From Litomosoides sigmodontis (Eukaryota > Nematoda > Chromadorea > Rhabditida > Onchocercidae), in the NCBI GenBank assembly GCA_963070105.1, contig OY718808.1:8699898-8763897 (forward strand): 64,000 nucleotides of DNA, written 5' to 3'. Shown here piece by piece: positions 61,501 through 64,000 of the stretch. The notes below the pieces were generated by a model. It was given only the letters and a program-made list of their open reading frames with translations. It was not told the DNA's origin and searched no databases. How positions within the stretch are numbered: position 1 is the first letter of the stretch; each line of letters begins with the position of its first letter. The translations under genes and the position numbers were made by a program.

Positions 61501-62479
61501 GTGGAGTAGTAGCAGAAATGAAATTTAAATTTTATAAGAGAAAAGAAAGGGAGGGGCAGGAGTGAGATGAGATGGCAGTTTGCTTATTAAAACTCCCAAC
61601 TAGGCGTTTCATGAGTCACCACAGCTGACGATAATTTGTGTGGTTACGCCTAAAGGGACAAGAATTCTAGCAAATGATGCTGCTACCTGAGGATGAACTG
61701 CTAGCAAGGTAACCGATCGTTCCACTGCCATTCATCTTACACTTCGGGTGGTCCATTAGAGGTCATCTCCATTAGAGGTGCAGCACTGTCCGATGCAAAG
61801 GGTCAACAGAGTGGGAGAATGAAGCGGACGGCAGTCGGTTAGTTCGCCAGAGGAAGAGAGGGATATATAACATCTAGTGAAACAAAATCGATATTCATAG
61901 TTTCATGGCTATTTCCTGGTTCTTTCCTTCATTTTTTTTCTCCCTCCTTCTCTCTGTCTCTCTCTCTTTCTCTCTTCATCCGCTAAGATTTACTTGGTGA
62001 AAATTGTGAAAATTATAAAAGCAAAAGCGAAAGCAGAATTTAATTCATTTATTCCATTGTTGAAAAAAATTTTTTTAATTAAAATAAAATTTATTGAAGT
62101 TGAAAAAGAGAAAAGAGAAAGGAAATAAAAAGTTGCGAAAATTTTTATTTACTGCAATATTTCATTTTAATATTTAATTTTGTTAAAAAAAATAAAAGTA
62201 TGGAGGTGTGCGTGCGATTATATGAGAAAATAATAATTAGGTTGTCATGGGAAATAATACAAATTGGAGAATTCTTAGCTTGCAAGGGGCGGTAAAAGTT
62301 ACGAAAAAAACAACTTATTATCATTAATTCGATAATATTAATGAATTCATTTCGAAAAACAAAGTATTTTTCCTTTTTTCTTTACATAGCATTTCGATGA
62401 AAGTCGCAAAAGTTAAGCTAATAACTTAAAGTTAAATTAAATAAATTTATTCGAAAAACAAGCAAACATACATACACAA

Positions 62480-62548
<69 letters not shown>

Positions 62549-63101
62549 TAGAGAATCAGTCGTGGTATAATGAAAACTAAATTTCATTTTCAAACAATTT
62601 TACCAAAATTAACATTGAACTTATTTCTCACAGTAAATAAATATTGAATTTAATTGATGAAATTATAATTTAATATTTGCATTATTTTTTTTAGGTAAAA
62701 ATTTTCTTATTTTCTAATTATTTTTTGTGTTAAAAATTATCGATTTGAAAGGATTTTTTTTAATAAAATAAAATTGTTGGAATTGAAAGTAAAATAAGTC
62801 AATATGCTCGGGCACACAGATGGCTAAACAACGAATGCGATATTGCCAAACGGACAATTATCTTGTCATTTCAATCGCTTTCCGCTGAAATGATATTACA
62901 CGCATTATATATATATATATATATACACACACGCACACACATACACACATACACATACACGTACATATATACTCCCACACACGCACACACCTACATATAC
63001 ACCGACATGCGCGCATATACTTTCATACGTACATATACTCCCACGTACGCTCCCGCAAACATCTGCACCTACCACACACACACACACACACACATACACG
63101 C

Positions 63102-63216
<115 letters not shown>

Positions 63217-63532
63217 GATAGATGTATATCGAATGAGATTTATCAAATTTGGATAAATGAATTAATGAGTGGTAAAACAGTTAATGAATTAATGAATTAG
63301 TAAATGACAGGTAGTTTAAGGCGAGAGAGATATAGCTTTCATCAATCTCTTGATCGATCGTAAATCCCTCTGTTCACCACACCAATGAATGCTATGAGGA
63401 GATATCACGGAAGCGCTTAGACAAAGAAGAAAGAATTAAGCGATGCCTCGAGCGAATGAATTTTACTTTAATTAAGAAACTAAATTTTCAGGCGGAATGA
63501 ATGACGATTGTTACTCATTACAATTATCGGTT

Positions 63533-63568
<36 letters not shown>

Positions 63569-64000
63569 AACTTTTCACAGCTTCTGTAATGTGAACTTGA
63601 TGGTGTTAAATTTTTTGCATAATTGCGCTACGTTCTTTCTTCTAACGTTTCTGTTCGATTTTGTGCAAAGGATAAAATGGTGGAACAGGAGGAAATTCGT
63701 TGAATTCATTTAGGATTACTAATTAATAACAGTGATGATAATGATAATGCTAGTGATAATGATTATAATAAGTGATAATATAGAATGGGGATGAGGCGCA
63801 AATAAATAGAGGTTGGTGATTTCATGTGCGCTTACTTACCTATACCTTTGCTTTTTGACGGACGGAATGGATTAGATAAGTTTAATTTAGATTTTATAAT
63901 CGACCATCTTAACTTACATTTCACATGTGTTTTTTTCTTCTTGCTCGGTAGATGAATTTGCTTTTATTTTAAATAATAGTTTTTTTTATTAATTTGAAAA

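Overview
The window looks like chromosomal DNA from a nematode, most likely a parasitic clade III (spirurid/filarial-type) worm. It is very AT-rich and its genes are split into many small exons by GT..AG introns of about 39 bp to a few hundred bp. Protein relatives point the same way: a worm-type Numb (num-1), tandem CCCH finger and PEX14 (prx-14) proteins, a nematode-style histidine acid phosphatase, a cytosolic carboxylesterase, a protein tyrosine phosphatase and a classical short-chain dehydrogenase. Species is inference; no rRNA, tRNA or mitochondrial marker was seen.

Layout. 1-4.7 kb (+): a weakly supported small gene, then a nine-exon tandem CCCH zinc-finger gene. 8.8-13.0 kb (+): an eleven-exon carboxylesterase. 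17.05-13.75 kb (-): a ten-exon secreted histidine acid phosphatase, convergent with the esterase. 17.96-21.4 kb: two arrays of a 175-bp satellite flanking a displaced piece of the PEX14 gene. 26.4-24.0 kb (-): intact PEX14. 36.2-27.5 kb (-): a 23-exon gene for a roughly 1,135-residue protein with four copies of a four-exon module that I cannot assign to a named family. 40.4-37.0 kb (-): SDR oxidoreductase. 41.04-42.08 kb: a compound trinucleotide/hexanucleotide microsatellite of about 1 kb. 45.6-42.9 kb (-): tyrosine phosphatase. 56.8-47.7 kb (-): num-1 with a 4.3-kb first intron. 57-64 kb: mostly noncoding and rich in CA/GT, AAAT, CT and AG repeats, with short coding-like exons on the minus strand that may be the 5' part of another gene.

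All intron-exon models were built by hand from splice sites and reading phase. The phases close exactly for the seven main gene models (carboxylesterase 543 aa, acid phosphatase 428 aa, PEX14 281 aa, four-module protein 1,135 aa, SDR 260 aa, PTP 329 aa, Numb 630 aa) and for the CCCH gene (292 aa). Six consecutive main genes lie on the minus strand; SDR, the four-module gene and PEX14 are separated by only about 0.8 and 1.15 kb, so co-transcription with trans-splicing is possible but unproven.

Most interesting are the four-module protein with strictly repeated exon phases, the satellite with a 350-bp higher-order unit that carries a PEX14 gene fragment in circularly permuted order, and a triplicated 3' splice site in the esterase gene.
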